A DNA stretch of 64,000 nucleotides, taken from Gossypium raimondii (taxonomy: Eukaryota; Streptophyta; Magnoliopsida; Malvales; Malvaceae). Of this stretch, positions 21,901 to 33,700 are shown one piece after another. Where the stretch lies: the NCBI RefSeq assembly GCF_025698545.1, contig NC_068571.1:42007733-42071732 (forward strand), given 5' to 3'. Position 1 is the stretch's first letter; each line of letters opens with the position of its first letter. The notes below the pieces were generated by a model that saw only the letters and a program-made list of their open reading frames with translations, was not told the DNA's origin and did not search any database. The position numbers and the translations under genes are program-made.

Positions 21901-21910
21901 GTATTTATAG
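21901..21910 (-). promoter_or_regulatory. TATA box of the VOC gene
   Basis: Minus-strand CTATAAATAC lies about 112 bp upstream of the ATG at 21789, a strong consensus match at a usual distance for a gene with a roughly 80-bp leader. Confidence 0.65.
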
Positions 21911-22767
21911 AAGCAATTAAGCGGCTAAGACTAGATTTTTAATGTTTTGCGGTTCCCATTTTGTCCATTGTTTTGTTATGTGTTACTGAGCTGTACCATT
22001 GTTACGAGTAGGGTATATTCGAGAATGAATATTTATAACCTCTATTCGAAATTCGGAATTTATCAATTTTATTAAATTACTATTTCAACCCAACTCAATA
22101 ATTAAATTTAAGATTAATAATATATATTAAAGATAATAATCAATTTAATAATATAAAAATATGAAAAGTTTTATAAAGTTTGTGAACTATTCGAGTTAAG
22201 TATTACTAAACTTAAATTTGATTCGATCAATAGCTCAAGCTGCTCGAACTCAACTAGATAATTATCAAATCGAGTTCAATTTTTTCTTTTTCAATTTAAA
22301 CTTAAATAATTTACGAGTACTAATATTTCATTTATATCCTCAACTATAAATTACAGTTATAAGAGTGAAATGATAAATTGGATACTTTGGGTTAACACAA
22401 ATAATAATGATAATAAGGAATTCAACAATTTTTGCAAATAAATAAATTTGACTTTTAATCATTTAATCAATATAAATAAATGGTTTCAAACAATGAACCT
22501 TCCTCTCTTTCTCCGCTCCAAAATGCTTAATTCTCGACTATGCTCAAGGATTTAGGCCGGCAACACAAAATTTATGTCCGACATCGAGACACTAAATTCT
22601 GTTTACTTGGATTCATGATTGTTTGTGTGGGAATTATTTCAATGACAAAGTTCTTTTTTTCAAGTGAATAAATCTATTGATAAATTTTTTAATTAAATAT
22701 GAGTAAAAAATTTATTGAACTGAAGTATGTCCTGTTGTAGTCATAATTTATGATCCTATGTCCTTAT
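21911..22767. other. Intergenic; partial CTCGA-rich repeat
   Basis: Around 22190-22290 are TTCGAGTTAAGTATTAC / CTCAAGCTGCTCGAACTCA motifs shared with the repeat at 9078-9490. Otherwise AT-rich with no gene. Confidence 0.35.
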
Positions 22768-23699
22768 TGTTGGAAAAGTTGTTAGTTGGTTTCATGTTTT
22801 GTTATAACGAAATTATTTCTCTACTTGATTATCAATTTGGATCTTAAATAAGTTCCATTTGTACTGAGTTCGATCCACTTGAATGTAGCATATTTGACAA
22901 AACTAAAAGCATGAGTCGATTATGGTGCTAAGACTCCCTATCAAATTGTTTGAGGTGATTGGATAAACATGAAAGTCTTATTATTAATATGCTACTTTTT
23001 AGAGATAAATATCAGATTTATTCAAGAGAGTTTTTGAACTGTTGAAAGACTACTTTATGAAGACTTTTATGTGATAAATACTCAAGATAATTAATGAGAT
23101 AATTTCAGCTTTTAAATAGGAGTTTAAAGCTTATCAAAACATTGTTGATTGGCCACTTGAAGAGGCCTATAAATAGGCTATTTTGTGCCACACATTGAGA
23201 GAAATTTTGGAGTGCCTTTGTCGACAACTTTGTTGTGTTATCTTGTGGGTTTTTTTTTTCCACTCTTTTAAGTATTATTCAGAGAGTTTATTGGTTGTAT
23301 TGTGAGGTATTTATGTGAGTGATTTGTAACAATTGGGGTCAATATTGGGGTTGCAATTATTATTATTATTTGTGTAATGGTAGATTAGACTTAAGCCAAT
23401 AGGTGATCCAGACGATTGTTGAATAAAGTCATTCATTTGGTGAGGTTTTACAGACGTAGGATTGTTGTGTCTGAACTGTGCTAACAAAGATTGGTTGTGT
23501 CAATTCTTTTTTGCTCTTATTTTTCACGCTGCTCATTTTCATTGTAACTGTCGTTACAACGAACATTAAACAAAATTCTAGGAGGTGATGCCATTGCTCA
23601 AGGTCATGACGAGCACTAAACAGAGAGTCACGTTGCAATGATGGACTTCGTTGTTGGAACGTGACAAGATAGTGAGTTGCTTTATGATAAGGAATACCT

Positions 23700-25070
23700 G
23701 GCATTGTGACGTCAACCCAAAATTTTCAAATTTGGTTTTATTTAAATTTCGAGTTAGTAAAAGAGCTTACGTAAATTCATACAAGACCTGAAAATGATTA
23801 TGAATCATTTTATACACTTGCAGTAGTACATTTGATTGTTTAAGGCATAGTTTGGATGGACAGTGCATTTACTTGCGGTTAGTGTAAAAATAGCGTTGGC
23901 GGTGAGATTAGATACTTTAGCGTGAGACAAAAAGTAAATTAAACACACCGCACCGCACCCAACCGCCCATCCAAACACCACCTAAAATGATTATAAACGA
24001 ATGAAATTTGACCGTAATTACTTCAGCAACGAATGTGGCACCTTGTAAGTTTGACTCGACGATCGAGTTAGTTAACGGGGTGTTACAAGTGACCTCATGA
24101 CGTGGAATAGATGATGTCACGACATCGGTCCTAAACTTTAGTAACTTTTCAAATTGGTCCTATTCCGTGCTCGGGTTGACAAAAGGGCTTTTGTAAGCCC
24201 GATTAAGACTTGAAATTGATTATTTAACTTGAAATGAATGTGTTTGACATTTAATTGCATGTGCAAATGATTATTTTGTTGTGATTTGACTGTAGTTGCT
24301 CTAGTAATGAATGTAGTATCCTGTAGCTCGGATGCAGTGATAGGGTCAGGCGAGAGGCGTTATAGTTAGCATATGATTTATTTATTTTTGTACAGGTTCA
24401 GGTATCCCTTAAAGCCTCGAGAATTGAAGTCAACATCCATACCGCCAATTTCGACTTAGCAAAATGTGTATAGTTTGTTTTCATTTTAGTTTGTGGCATG
24501 TACCTAGAAACATTTGTTAAATGTCTCAAGTAGTCAAGGTTGTATATATATATTTTGTGATCAAATGAATCTATTAATGTTCATGCTTATAATATGTGTT
24601 AATGGTTAAACGTTATATATTAGCTTTGCTTTTATGGTGAATGGCTAAATTGGGACCTAGGATTAATGGTTATAAGGTTGATAAAGCTTTTGGTAAGGTT
24701 CATTCAGGTACAAAGTTGAAGGTTGTGGATAACAAAGGCCATATGTCGCGATGACGTATCCCCAACGTTGTAACGAGAATAAGCTTAAGGCTCTCGCGGT
24801 GACAATACAACCTCGACATCACGACGAACTCTAGTTAGAGTGTCATGTTGCGACAAGGAAATCTCGAAGTCGCGATGTCAACTCAAGTTTTGTAATATTT
24901 ACAATTTGGTCCTAATTCAACCTTGGGTTAACAATAGAGCTTTCGTAAGCTCGTATAAAACCCGAAAATGATTATGTATTGTATTATATACATGTTTTAC
25001 TTATATTTGAATGTTTAATAAATTTAAATTGAATATAATTTAATTGTAGTTGCTCTGTGATTTCCCGTAA
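23700..25070. repeat. Three diverged copies of a roughly 350-bp segment
   Basis: Segments near 23700-24080, 24080-24370 and 24840-25070 share the order CAAATTTGGTT/AATTGGTCCTA, GGGTTGACAAAAGGGC, TTTCGTAAGCTCG, ACCTGAAAATGATTATG, ATTTGAATGTTTAA and GTAGTTGCTCT. The first contains the MITE at 23844; the third shows the uninterrupted site (TGTTTAATAAATTT). Confidence 0.6.
23844..23982. mobile_element. Tourist-like MITE, second copy, TAA target duplication
   Basis: GGCATAGTTTGGATGGACAG at the left and CCGCCCATCCAAACACCACC at the right are inverted, and TAA flanks both sides (23841-23843, 23983-23985). It is a relative of 8112-8256 inserted in opposite orientation: here the GCACCGCACCCAACCGCCC-type arm lies on the right. 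Confidence 0.75.
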
Positions 25071-25289
25071 TTTGATACATCAAACTAGGCTCCTCATAAA
25101 ACTAAAAGAGCTTATTCTTGAGCAATTTAAGTTTCTTTTCTTTACTTTTTTTTATTTTTATCTTTTGCTATTAATAAATGGTTTTTATTAGTTTTATGCC
25201 ATTTTGAAACCCAAATTGGCCAAATGGCGTAATGGGGACCTAATGATATGATTGAGTTGGTGTAGGAAGTCAATAATGGCTTGAGCTCA

Positions 25290-26600
25290 AGGAAATCATC
25301 ATTCAAAGTGGGTATTGTGACACGGGGCCATAGAAGTCATGATATCCCTAAAGGTGTTTAAGTGAAGAAAATTGAGGTCAACTCTAGTGATATCGCGACA
25401 CCAAGGATGGGTCTCACGACATCGAAACCCTCTGATACGAGTCACAAAAGCCCAAATTCTTGAAGGCGAGGCCCAATAAGCAAATTCCCAGCCCAATCAA
25501 GAAATCCATACATACTTAGTTGAAAATCAGGCCAAATTGTCAAAGTGGCCCAAGTTGTAAAGTTTTATTTTTATTTATTTATTTATTTACTTAGTTTAAA
25601 TTTTTATGTAAATATTCAGTCCAAGAGTCCCAAATAAAGACCTTTGACCGAATTTCCATATTAAAATAATTAGGAGTTTTTTTTATTTTAGTTTTCTAAT
25701 TAGATTAGGACTAGTTATAAGGCCTATTTAAAGGCATGGTGGCCACCTTGTAAAGAACTTCTCAATTATATCAAAATATCGATTTGTTTAAGTGTAGAAT
25801 TCTCTTTGAGTTTTCTCCAAGAATTCTCTCTTGAGTTTTCTTTAGAAGTTGTTTTAACAATCTTTTGATTGTGGGAGCCATCTTCACCTTCTTCTTGCCA
25901 TTGATATTCTTTGGAGGGAGATTAAAGCCGTTTGAAGGAGTTGTGAGATCTTTCGGGATTTCAAGGCTTCTTAGGACTTATCTTTTAATTTCTTCTTGTC
26001 AATTCTTTCTTTATTTCGCTTGTCTTTGAATCTTTATCTAATTTATTTTCTGTTCTTATTGTGTTTTCACTTTTTCTATCTTAATGAATCAACCCAAAAT
26101 CCCCAATTTCTAGGGTTCTTCCATACTCTTTTTGGGTGAAATTAGATTGTCGAAATTTGGGGAAAACTATCTTGGTGTTCAATTGGGCAGAATCGCAATC
26201 TCCTTTAGGGTTTCAAGAGCCCTTATTAACACTTATTTATATTCTCAATTTGATTCTTTGCTGTTTTGGGGATTTTATTTCAGATCTGGAAATTCAAAAT
26301 TCTAATCTTTTTAATTTTCTGTTTCGTTTCAGATCTGATTGTTTAGAATTTTCGTAGGAGTTTCCCGTGACTTGGCAACTCGATCTTGGTCCGCGCGCAA
26401 CCCCCGTATCACCCTTAAGAGCACATTTGAGTAATGAAGATCAATATTTGATTGATGCTCGTATGAAACATGAGGTTCCAACTCATGATGACGATGTTAA
26501 ATATTTATCAAGGATTGAAGAAACGCCATCTAAGTTTCGTGGAAAAAACTATTGTTGTTCTATAAGCCACCATTTCTCTTGTTGATAAGGTAGCATTCGA
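25290..26600 (+). repeat. Remnant of an unrelated retroelement inside the LTR pair
   Basis: GTGACACGGGGCC, ATCGCGACACC and CTCACGACATCG motifs are followed by a long T/C-rich leader with GTTTTCTCCAAGAATTCTC. Next comes a short ORF (26367-26585, with DLGPRATPVSPLRAHL and PTHDDDVKYLSRIEE) that I cannot assign. The CGCGAC motifs recall LTR minisatellites. Probably a fragment of a gypsy-type LTR and leader region. Confidence 0.35.
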
Positions 26601-27822
26601 TCTCATCCCCTCTAAACAACATGATGAAAGTTGATAGGGGATGAATAAAGTAAATGGGGAGTAATGATGCTGATTTGGGGATTTTGTCTATTTTGATTTC
26701 ACTTTTCGTTACACTTTTGGCATATTTTCCAAAAAGGGAGAGAATGTAGTAACAATAAATGAAATGCTTTGTTCTTGGTTATGGTTGCTACATTTCACTT
26801 TGTCAATGGGAGAGATGATGTTGATTTTTTTTAAAAAAATATGAAGATTTTACTGAATATTTATGACCTTGGTGCATGCTTAATTGATGATGAGATGAAC
26901 AAGCATAATGATAAGGGGAGTGTGTGATCAAGCGTGGTTCTACCTCTTAAGGAGAGACATATTTTAATTCCCTTGCTATGTGACTTGTTTGGATTGTGGG
27001 CTAATCATTTGCCGTATGGTTTTGTCAAAAATGCCAATGGGAGATTGTTGGAAAAGTTGTTGTTGCTTGTTTTATGTCATGTTATAATAAAAATGTCTCT
27101 CTACTTGGGTCAGCGACTTGGGCCTTGAATAGGTTTCGTTTGTGTTGAGTTCAATCCACTTGAATGTGACATATTTGACAAAACTAGAAGCATGGGTTGA
27201 CTAGGGCACTAAGACTCCCAACCGAATTGCTTGAGTTGATTGGATAAACATGAAAGTTTTATTATTAAAATGCTAATTTTTAGAGATAAATATCATATTT
27301 ATTCAACAGAATTTTGGAGTAGTTGGAAGACTGATTTATGAAGACTTTTATGTGATAAATATTCATGATAATTTCATATTTTAAATAAGAGTTTAAAGCC
27401 TATCAAAACACTATTGCTTGACCACTTGAAGAGGCCTATGTTTTGTGCCACACATCAAGAGAAGTTTTAGAGTGTCTTTGTCTACAGTTTTTTTGTGTTT
27501 TATTGTGGTTATTTTGTGATACTTTTTTAGATATTTTTTGGAGAGTTTATTGTTGTATTGTAAGGTATTTAGGTGAGTGATTTGTAATAATTGGGATCGG
27601 TATTGGGGCTGCAATTACTTCTTTGTGTAAGAGTAGATTGGGCTTAAACTAATAAGTGATCTAGATGATTGTTGAACAATATCATTCATTGGGCGAGACT
27701 CTATAGACATAAGACTGTTGTGTCTAAACTGCATTAATAAAGATTGGTTGTATCAATTATTTTTTTATTTTATTTTTTACGCTGTTTATTTTCATTCTAA
27801 CTACCGTTATAACCCGTGTTAA

Positions 27823-29064
27823 GAAAATTGATTTATTAAATCTGCAGAATAATTATTTTTTACAAGAAATGAAAAGCAAGCCAAACATTTTGGTGGTGTC
27901 CATTTCAAAGTGTGGGTCAATTAGCAAAGATAGAATCTACATAATACTGATAGAAAGCGGGGGGGTAATGTAGGGGCGAAATAATGATGGTCCATTGGCT
28001 TAGTTGAAAATGCCATTTGAGTAGGCCTCACTAAAGATCTTACTAGATATGCCTACAGATGGGGTCAATTCGATTCCTGCGGAATTTGAATTAAAAGAAA
28101 TTTATGTTTCAAATAAATTCGATTGAAATCCAATTTAATAGAAAAATATTTTTAAAATTTAAATTTATTTATAAAATATATTTCTAATAAATTAAATTTT
28201 AAACAGTGAAACAGATTGATGCCCAAGTTGAGTTAATTAAAAACAAGCCTTGACTTAATATATATATTATTAAATTAGGAATAGTTTTAGACCCTGCCCA
28301 AATTACCAGATTTTATGTACAATAAATTTAGAATTGAAATTTCAATGAATTTTAATAGAATACATGCATTTCAATCGAAAGGTTACCCTAAAAGTACAGA
28401 TTTTAGACGTTAATGAAATTTCACCGTATCATTTGAAATTATTATTATACGCCTATCTATATTTATTATCTTCTTCAACTTAATTTAACTTTAATTAAAT
28501 TACTTGAAGTAATTAATTTTTAAACTATAAACAAATATCTTTTCTTCTTTTATAGTTTTTAATCATTTTGTTTTTTAATATTTTTTATTTTTGTGCAACT
28601 AAATTAAAAAAAAGTAGTTTCTAGACACTAGATTTTTCCTTTTTCATTTCAATTTTTTCTATTTCATATTATACATTTTTTTAAAGTAAAAAAAAATATT
28701 GCATTGAATCTTCAGTAACAACAATTGTGTAAATTTTAAAGTTTCTATGTTATTTGATTTTTTAATTTTAATTACTTATGTTTTTTTTATTTTTAAAATA
28801 GAGCTGTAGAGTAGATTGATTATGGATGGAAGTATAATAATAATTTCATGTCTTTACATTGAATGATGTGGTGAACTTTTATTAGTGCCTAAAACTTATA
28901 CTTTTAGGATGATCCTAATATAAGTTATTCCTAGGAATTTATTTTAATAATTTATGTATAATCATATTGAAACTTAATTTAATAATATGTGCATTTAAGG
29001 TTAGAGATTACTTTAAAATTTGAAAATTATTTGTAAAGACATTTGATGAAATTAACCCAAAAAT
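27823..29064. other. AT-rich intergenic DNA
   Basis: No gene. A tRNA-like phrase (GGGGTCAATTCGATTCCTG at 28064) resembles a decayed SINE B box but is isolated. Confidence 0.3.
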
Positions 29065-29569
29065 GGGTAAATTATACTCAAGTCATTAATTTATTAGTAA
29101 GTTTACGTTTTGGCCACTCAATTTCAAAAAGTTACAAAATGATCACTGAACTATTCAAAAGTTTTGGTTTAAGTCATTGGGATGTTAAAATCGCTACTAT
29201 TCTGTTTGCACTGTCTGCACCAATCAAAAACTCTTCTTCCCTTTTTCTTATACAATTCAATTTTTTCATGAAACAACTTTAAACATCACAAATCTGTGAA
29301 CCAAAATTCAAATAACTTTCTTCTTCGGTCTCCAACGCTAGTTATCAGATCGACTTGGATCTAAGACATTTTCTTCTACTTGTCGACAGGTATTGATTCA
29401 CTGTATTAATTGTCGAATTGTCATTTAGAGCTTGCTAGCCAATTTTTTTTTTTGAAAAAGCCTTAATAATTTAGTAACTTAAATAAAAGTTTTTGGATAG
29501 TTCAGTAATTTAAATGAAAACTTTCGAATTATTCAGTAATCAAAACGTTAACTTACTAATAATTTACCC
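29065..29569. mobile_element. Mutator-type MITE, about 505 bp
   Basis: The left end GGGTAAATTATACTCAAG with ACTAATTAAT-like continuation, and the right end TAATAATTTACCC, are long inverted repeats (CACTCAATTTCAAAAAGTTA inside left, TCAGTAATTTAAATGAAAAC inside right). It is the same family as 50685-51211, in opposite orientation: shared interior words include GATCTAAGACATTTTCTTC against the other copy's inverted AGAAGAAGATACTTTAGATC. Confidence 0.65.
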
Positions 29570-29884
29570 AAAAAATTCAATGAATTTTGGACTAAAAAAG
29601 AGAAGCTTTTTACCACCAGAATCAAAAGAAAAAAAAGAAGAAGGAAGAATCCCATTGGGATCAATCAACCATGGTGTTAGAAAAAAGTAGAAACTCTGAA
29701 AAAAAGCACTCAATTGTACAAACAACGCTACTTGGTGAATAACTTAATACCAATAGATTCAAAACTATAGAGAAGATGACAAGATACTTTGAATTACTGT
29801 TGGCAAGTGAAATCCAGATTCGCCTATCTCTTTCATGTGAACACAAAAAGATAGATTACGCTAATAGTGATTCAATTTACTTCT

Positions 29885-30290
29885 TGATTACTCTAAAAAA
29901 TTATAAAATTATAATTTAATTATTTAATTTTGTTTTTTATCGTTTCTAAAATTAATATAATAACAATTTTAACCCTTAATATTTACACATTGTGTAATTC
30001 AATCTTTTGTAGTTCTATTTCACCCTAACACCTAAAAAATTAAAATTTAAATTTATCACCTAAAAGAAAAATTGTAAAAATAAAAAATTTTAAATTACAC
30101 AATGTGTAAATCTGAAGGTTAAATTTTTAAAGTCAAGACTAAATTTATAAATGTCGAGCATTAAAATTGTTATTATGTTAATTTTGAATATTATCACAAT
30201 TAGCTAGCTGATGATAAAAAATAAAATTAAATAATTGAGTGATATTTTATAATTTTTATAAAAATTTATGTGACTAGTAATAAAATTTTA
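29885..30290. repeat. AT-rich inverted-repeat MITE
   Basis: The left arm (ATTTAATTTTGTTTTTTATC ... AATATAATAACAATTTTAA ... TTTACACATTGTGTAATT) is matched inverted by the right arm (AATTACACAATGTGTAAAT ... TTAAAATTGTTATTATGTT ... GATAAAAAATAAAATTAAAT). It is a classic fold-back element. Borders are approximate. Confidence 0.6.
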
Positions 30291-30712
30291 CCCATGCAAA
30301 ATTTAAGTTGCCATTGAAAAGAAAGCTCCAAAATTGTCGGTAAAAAGAATTTAGCATTAAAACCCCTTTTATTTTTGTCACTTTATTACTCCATAATTGA
30401 AACATTATACACTGCATTGCTTAAATTCATGGTGGGTCAGTTTGTAAAGGCAAAAAGAAGAAAAAACAATGGGACCCAAAGCCAGAAAAATAAAACAAAT
30501 TGGCGCCTTAAAGATGGCCTCTTTGCCAGTGCCACTTTCCCATGTGCTCAAAATCAGCACCCTCGAACTCACTGAATAACTCGGTTAACCCTTACTACAG
30601 CTCACCGTTTCCTAGAAAAAAAAACCCATTGTTTTTTCTTTGTCTTTATAGCAAAGAAGATAAGATATACCCTAAAAAGCTCTTTTTTCGGGGGTGCAAA
30701 TAGAGAGATCTA

Positions 30713-33700
30713 ATGGTATCTGGGTCACCAGATTTACAGGTTTCTTTCTTCTTCTTCTTCTTCTTGTTTGTGGTGAGTTCTTTTGCAGGTGACCCTTATG
30801 TGTTCTATGATTGGACTGTTTCTTATATCACAGCTTCTCCTCTTGGTGATAAACAACAGGTTCTTTTTCTCTTCTTTTGCAGCTTTGATTTTGCTTTTTG
30901 AATTGAATTTGGGTACTTGTTTAAAACAATTGGCCTTTGTGGGAATTATGTTTAGCTTAATGGGCGTTTAAGATTTTGGATGAAAAAAATGTATGTTGAA
31001 TTGTCTGCAGATTCCAGTTTTTCTCTGCTTAATGAATAAGTTACAGTGTGATTTTTTTTCTTTAATTAGTTTTTGATTTAGTGTTAATTTTTAGGAGTGA
31101 AATTATTGGGTATATGGTTAAATTATAGCAAGAAAATCATCTCTAGAATCATATTTTAGATAATGCCAAATAATTGTTTTGGAAGTCTTTTAAAAGGCAA
31201 TCGGATTCCATTAATTGTAGCTTTTGTCTACACCAATTATGCCAATTTACTGACATTAGATAAATAAATATCATTAGTGGCTTTAGCATAGGTAAAAGTA
31301 ACATGGATGCCTTGTACTAGAAGTCGGATTATATTTTGCTCTTTGTACTAAAAAAATAGTAAATTAATTTCTATACGATAGATCAAAAAAACAAACTCAC
31401 CATTCTATGAAAATTTTCATCTATTTTCACTATTAATAACTAGTCCTTGTACATCAACATGGGGTACACAGAGCATGACATGTGTAACTTTCTGGTTATT
31501 TCATTAGTCACCCTAGTTTTTAACATTAGAAATGGATAAAAATTTTATTTGAAAGGATTAGTTTGCTCTTTGATATAATATATAGGGATTAATTTGTCCA
31601 TTTTTGTATTAGAGGGGGCAAAATGTAATCTAACTCCTAGTACAAGGGCCTCCATGGTAAATTTACCCCTTAGTGGAGTTCTTACAACTTATTGCTATCC
31701 AGTTATTTAATTTTGGTAAGAGTTGCTGGACTTTATATGCAATTCTAAAGAAAAAAAATCATTTTTTAAGAATGTTTAGTATGTTGATTCTAATTTTTAT
31801 CTCCCAAATTGATAGTAGTAAATAGGTAAAAGTACCATCGAGGCCCATGTACCAAGAGTCAGGTTGCATTTTGCCCCATTTACTTAAAAAATGGATAAAT
31901 TAGTCCCTGTGCATTAGATTAAAAAGCTAACTGGTCATTTTTGTTAAAAATTTCATCTATTTTCACTTTTAAAAATTGGACAAAATAACCAAACAGTTAC
32001 ACGTATGCCTCATTCTGACATACATGGACCAATTTTTAACAATAGAAATGGATGAAAATTTTAACAGAGGGATCAGTTTGCTCTTTAATTTAATGTACAT
32101 GGATTAAATTGCTCATTTTTTTAGTTGAGGGGGCAAAATGCACTCTAGCTCTTAATACAAGGGGCTCTATGATACTTTACCAAGTAAATATGGAGGTTGA
32201 TATTGTGTATTTCACCTTTTTGTTTCTAATACTTTGGTTTTCAAATGCATGGCATTTTGCTTTCATCAAAAAAAAAAAATGCATGGCATTTTTCGATAGT
32301 TATACATTTGAACTTGTTAACACTTTTCTGCTTCTAATCTTTGATATAACCGGTCCTATATGGTGAAAGAAATCTCAGTTTTCGATAGTTATTGTCAGAA
32401 CCGGCATGTTAGTCTTCTGAGTCTTGCCTGTTCAGGACCTCGAATCATGTCACGAGTTATGACCTATATATATATAATGCCATTATTCCAGGTGATTGGG
32501 ATCAATGGACAGTTTCCTGGACCGATCCTCAACGTCACTACAAATTGGAACGTAGTTGTCAATGTGAAGAACGATCTTGACGAGCCACTTCTGTTTACAT
32601 GGTATGAAGGATTGAATAAAAGAGATCAATATCGAAAAGGGTAATATCTGTCTTAATATTTGTAAATTGCTTATTGTAATGCAGGAATGGTATACAACAT
32701 AGGAAAAATTCTTGGCAAGATGGTGTTTCTGGGACTAATTGTCCGATTCCTGCTGGTTGGAACTGGACGTATGAGTTTCAAGTCAAAGATCAGATAGGGA
32801 GTTTCTTTTACTTCCCCTCTTTAAACTTCCAAAGAGCTGCAGGCGGCTATGGAGGAATCATCATAAACAACCGAGCAGTCATTCCGTTACCCTTTGGGAT
32901 GCCCGATGGTGATATTACTATCTTTATTAGTGACTGGTATACTAAGAGTCATAAGGTCGGCAAATAATTTATTTATTCTTTTCTCAATGCTTGTAGTGTC
33001 TGTCAGCTAATCGGGTACTAAATTGTTTCTTGTGTGAAAAAACAGGGATTAAGGAAAGATGTCGAGAATGGAGTTGACCTTGGTGTTCCGGATGGTATTC
33101 TTATTAATGGATATGGTCCATATCGCTATGATCCGACGCTTGTTAAAAACGGGATTGTTTACCAGATCATAAATGTCGAACCAGGTACATAAATGCTCAG
33201 TTTTTTGCCGTTAGACCATCGGTTTTCTTTTCCTGGTGCCTACTGTAATAGCTAGATCTTTTATATTTAATCTGAAACAGGAAAAACGTATCGCTTTAGG
33301 GTTCACAACGTCGGAATTTCAACTAGCTTAAATTTCAGAATTCAAAACCATAACCTACTTCTCGTCGAGACTGAAGGATCGTACACAGTTCAGCAAAACT
33401 ACTCAAATATGGATATTCATGTGGGCCAGTCGTACTCGTTCTTGGTTACCATGGATCAGAACGCTAGCACTGATTATTACATCGTAGCCAGTCCTCGGTT
33501 TGTTAATTCATCCGACTGGTCCAAAGTTAATGGAGTCGCTATCTTGCACTACTCTAACTCTCAGGGACCTGCTTCGGGTCCTCTTCCTAGTCTTAATGAT
33601 TATGATGCATATTTCTCAATGAATCAAGCACGATCAATAAGGTTATAGTTCGTTTCTGTATCTTTTTATTTTAGCTGCTATAAGGATTGAACGGTTTTCA

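Larger units (their letters stand above)
22768..27822. mobile_element. Decayed LTR retrotransposon with two LTRs and a scrambled interior
   Basis: Two diverged direct repeats, 22768 to about 23572 and 27046 to about 27822, both start TGTTGGAAAAGTTGTT. They share long matching tracts (for example TTGGATAAACATGAAAG and the GATTTGTAA region). The TGTTGGA start and a purine-rich AATGGGAGAT directly before the right copy (polypurine tract) fit a Copia-type element in plus orientation. The interior has no recognisable pol; it holds older repeats, a triplicated segment and MITE 23844-23982. No target duplication was found, so borders at the far ends are approximate. Confidence 0.6.
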
